64,000 bases of DNA, taken from contig NZ_LMLA01000007.1 in assembly GCF_001421765.1 (NCBI RefSeq), forward strand, positions 554,163-618,162, given 5' to 3'. The notes beneath the pieces were generated by a model. The model saw only the letters and a program-made list of their open reading frames with translations, was not told where the DNA came from and did not search any database. Of this stretch, positions 62,439-64,000 are shown in pieces (the first letter of the stretch is position 1; every line of letters starts with the position of its first letter). Source of the DNA: Sphingomonas sp. Leaf32 (GTDB lineage: Bacteria; Pseudomonadota; Alphaproteobacteria; Sphingomonadales; Sphingomonadaceae). The position numbers and the translations under genes were made by a program.

Positions 62439-62449
62439 CGCCGTCCCAT

Positions 62450-63022
62450 ATGGGGGCGATGCGAGCGATACAAATGCTGATGGCTGCGATGCTGCTGGGT
62501 GCCTGTTCCGCCGGGCCGGCGCACGTCCCCGACCGCGTCGTCGAACCCCGCGCGTTCGAAGGGGCCGCGCCCCGCGGTGCGGCGCAACTGCGGCAGGCGA
62601 TGGAGGCGGGCCACCGGGCGGCGCGGGCGGAAGCCGGATTGCCGCCGCTGGCATGGGACCCGGCGCTGGCACGTGATGCGCAGGGCTATGCCGATACGCT
62701 CGCCACTGCCCTCCGCTTCGAACATTCGCCGCAGCCGCGCGGGGTGCCCGAGCAAGGCGAAAATCTGTGGACCGGCACGCGTGGTGCCTATCGCTATGGC
62801 GAAATGGTCGGGCATTGGGTGGCGGAGAAGCGCGATTATGTGCCGGGCGTCCTGCCGGCGGTGTCGCGCACCGGCTGGTTCGAGGATGTCGGTCATTATA
62901 CTCAGATCATGTGGCACACGACCCAGCGGTTCGGCTGTGCCCAGGCGAGCAATGCGAAGGACGACTATATCGTCTGTCGCTACGTGCCCGCCGGCAATTA
63001 TCCGGGGCAGCGCGCCTTCTGA
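62450..63022 (+). CDS. CAP (SCP/PR-1) domain lipoprotein
   Basis: A 190-residue protein with a lipobox LLGAC about 18 residues from the start and a CAP domain: HRAARAEAGLPPLAWDPALARDAQGYA, then RFEHSPQ, GENLW, and the two signatures VGHYTQIMWHTTQRFGCA and YIVCRYVPAGNYPGQ. The metal-site His in FEHS and HYTQ and the Glu in GENL are present. Bacterial CAP proteins are exported; functions vary and are mostly unknown. An in-frame ATG at 62459 is an equally good start. The promoter is shared with hemW in a very tight divergent gap. Confidence 0.9.
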   Translation: MGAMRAIQMLMAAMLLGACSAGPAHVPDRVVEPRAFEGAAPRGAAQLRQAMEAGHRAARAEAGLPPLAWDPALARDAQGYADTLATALRFEHSPQPRGVPEQGENLWTGTRGAYRYGEMVGHWVAEKRDYVPGVLPAVSRTGWFEDVGHYTQIMWHTTQRFGCAQASNAKDDYIVCRYVPAGNYPGQRAF

Positions 63023-63028
63023 TCTGCG

Positions 63029-63409
63029 TCAGGGATTGTGGACGACCGCCAGCTTGTTGCCCGCCGGATCGCGAAGATAGGCGGCGTACCAGTTCGCGCC
63101 ATAGGGACGCAGACCCGGCGCACCCTCGTCGCTGCCGCCCTGCGCCATCGCGGCGGCGTGAAAGGCGTCCACTTCGGCCTGACTGTCGACGAAAAAGCCG
63201 ATCATCGTGCCGTTGCCAGCGGTTGCCGGCGCGGAGTCGAACGGAATGCAGGCCCACAGTACGAAGCCTTCACCGCTGCCGCCCTTCGAATAGCCGCGCC
63301 ATCCGGGGAAATCGGCGTGGCTGCGCCAGCCGATCGTCGATAGCACCGCGTCGTAAAAAGCGTGGGAAATCGCCGGATCGACCACGCCTATCGTCGCATA
63401 TACCGTCAT
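63029..63409 (-). CDS. VOC/glyoxalase-fold protein
   Basis: A 126-residue protein of the vicinal oxygen chelate superfamily: one paired beta-alpha-beta-beta-beta motif at each end (YATIGVVDPAISHAFYDAVL and WYAAYLRDPAGNKLAVVHNP). Many such small proteins are annotated as glyoxalase or bleomycin-resistance relatives, but the substrate cannot be read from sequence. The ATG at 63409 is chosen because GGGAGGGAAG lies just upstream; an in-frame ATG at 63427 would put that site inside the gene. It converges closely with the CAP gene. Confidence 0.85.
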   Translation of the reverse strand: MTVYATIGVVDPAISHAFYDAVLSTIGWRSHADFPGWRGYSKGGSGEGFVLWACIPFDSAPATAGNGTMIGFFVDSQAEVDAFHAAAMAQGGSDEGAPGLRPYGANWYAAYLRDPAGNKLAVVHNP

Positions 63410-63478
63410 CGTCTTCCCTCCCTGCATTGTGCCGGGAAGGTAGAATGGTTACGCGAACGTATCAAGAACAAAAATGGA

Positions 63479-63694
63479 TCATCCGCGCGCGCCGGCGATC
63501 ATCTTGGCGGCGATATGGCGGACGGCGTGGTCGTTCTTGTCGCTGCCCGGCGTCGGATCGCCCAGCTTATCGAGACTGGCTTCGAGCGAGTCGAGCAGGC
63601 CGGGATGCTGTTCCTCGACATAGCGCATCGTCCAGAACAGGAGATGCTCGACCGCAATCTCGCGGTGGCGGGTTTCGGTGATCGCGTCGGACAT
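63479..63694 (-). CDS. Small acidic protein of unknown function
   Basis: A 71-residue protein beginning MSDAITETRHREIAVEHLLFW, with helical character (HLLFWTMRYVEEQHPGLLDSLEASLDKLGD) and ending in AAKMIAGARG. No family is recognised. The start has AAAGGAA eight bases upstream, and upstream reading frame lies within a repeat, so this start is well supported. It is 69 bp upstream of the VOC gene on the same strand and may be cotranscribed. Confidence 0.7.
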   Translation of the reverse strand: MSDAITETRHREIAVEHLLFWTMRYVEEQHPGLLDSLEASLDKLGDPTPGSDKNDHAVRHIAAKMIAGARG

Positions 63695-63770
63695 GGGCAG
63701 TTCCTTTCGGAACGCCCAATGCCCGGGTGGGGTGGGGCGTTCCCCGTCGGTACGCTCCACCAACGCCAGA

Positions 63771-63896
63771 CCGTTCGTACTGAGCAGGGGCTGAGCGAAG
63801 TCGAAGCCCCATATCGAAGCCCCATATCGAAGCATCTTGCCGTGGCGGACCTTCGATACGCCCTTTCGACCGGCGCAATGGCTACTCAGGACTAAC
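63771..63896. repeat. Dispersed palindromic repeat, CGAAGTCGAAG type, copy 2, next to an IS
   Basis: CCGTTCGTACTGAGCAGGGGCTGAGCGAAGTCGAAG is related to the repeat at 32135-32248. It contains a direct duplication of a 14-bp stretch (GCCCCATATCGAA) and a partner arm CTTCGATACG...GGCTACTCAGGAC. The expected right end (CACGAACGG-like) is missing where the IS5-type sequence begins, so the element seems to have been cut by, or lie flush with, the insertion. Confidence 0.7.
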
Positions 63897-63900
63897 AGAC

Positions 63901-64000
63901 TTAGGCAGCGTGGACAAATTTGAGCCAGTATCTTGCGGTGGCGAGGTGGACCATGCCCAGAAAGCTGGTGGCTAGCTGGTCGTAGCGAGTGGCGATGGCG
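63901..64000 (-). mobile_element. IS5-family transposase, C-terminal end (cut by window edge)
   Basis: The minus strand reads AIATRYDQLATSFLGMVHLA, then TARYWLKFVHAA and a TAA stop at 63901. This is the typical C-terminus of the second frame of IS5-type (IS427-like) transposases, just after the catalytic Glu region. The rest of the element lies beyond the window, so intactness cannot be judged. Confidence 0.85.

Overview
The window is about 64 kb of GC-rich DNA from a free-living alphaproteobacterium, most likely Sphingomonas or a close relative in Sphingomonadaceae. This is inferred from the RpoB, RpoC, UvrB and L7/L12 sequences, TonB-dependent receptors of the Xanthomonas-Caulobacter type, Tat-type leaders on many exported enzymes, and short palindromic repeats of a kind common in this group. 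No database search was possible, so genus is an inference.

Layout. 1-5 kb: a response regulator cut by the window edge, divergent from an ABC exporter set (membrane fusion protein, ATPase, FtsX/MacB-type permease). 5-6.7 kb: a graveyard of five gene fragments (TolC, TpsB-type transporter, LuxR regulator, sensor kinase, IS3 transposase). 6.8-13 kb: uvrB, two tandem related lipoproteins, a structured small transcript with an 18-codon ORF behind a full-length Shine-Dalgarno, a formate/nitrite-type channel and a DUF5694-like protein. 13-22 kb: rpoC and rpoB on the minus strand with a decayed tRNA-Leu-like element between them and a near-consensus promoter before rpoB. 22-27 kb: five plus-strand genes (proline-rich membrane protein, DUF2975 plus XRE regulator, two M16 peptidases) that separate rpoBC from rplJ-rplL. 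27-28.4 kb: rplL, rplJ and a long rplJ leader.

28.4-61 kb holds the main story: a nearly complete locus for taking apart N-linked glycans, with an enzyme set that suits plant-type glycans. It has cutC and a GH2 beta-galactosidase-like gene; a six-gene minus-strand operon (GH20 hexosaminidase, GH2 beta-mannosidase, GH3 beta-xylosidase-like, GH92 alpha-mannosidase, an unassigned glycosidase-like protein, GH29 alpha-fucosidase) in which every junction is a 4-bp stop/start overlap; a TonB-dependent receptor; a GntR/UTRA regulator; a GlcNAc route (SIS-type deaminase, NagA, fused EIIA-HPr-EI, NagE); a second TonB-dependent receptor; and an exported aspartylglucosaminidase that would split the GlcNAc-Asn bond. 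The inferred flow is: glycopeptides enter through the TonB receptors, are trimmed one sugar at a time in the periplasm, GlcNAc enters by the phosphotransferase system and becomes fructose-6-phosphate. No endoglycosidase is visible, so the logic resembles lysosomal exo-degradation.

61-64 kb: hemW, a CAP-domain lipoprotein, a VOC/glyoxalase-fold protein, a small conserved-looking protein, and the C-terminal end of an IS5-type transposase at the window edge.
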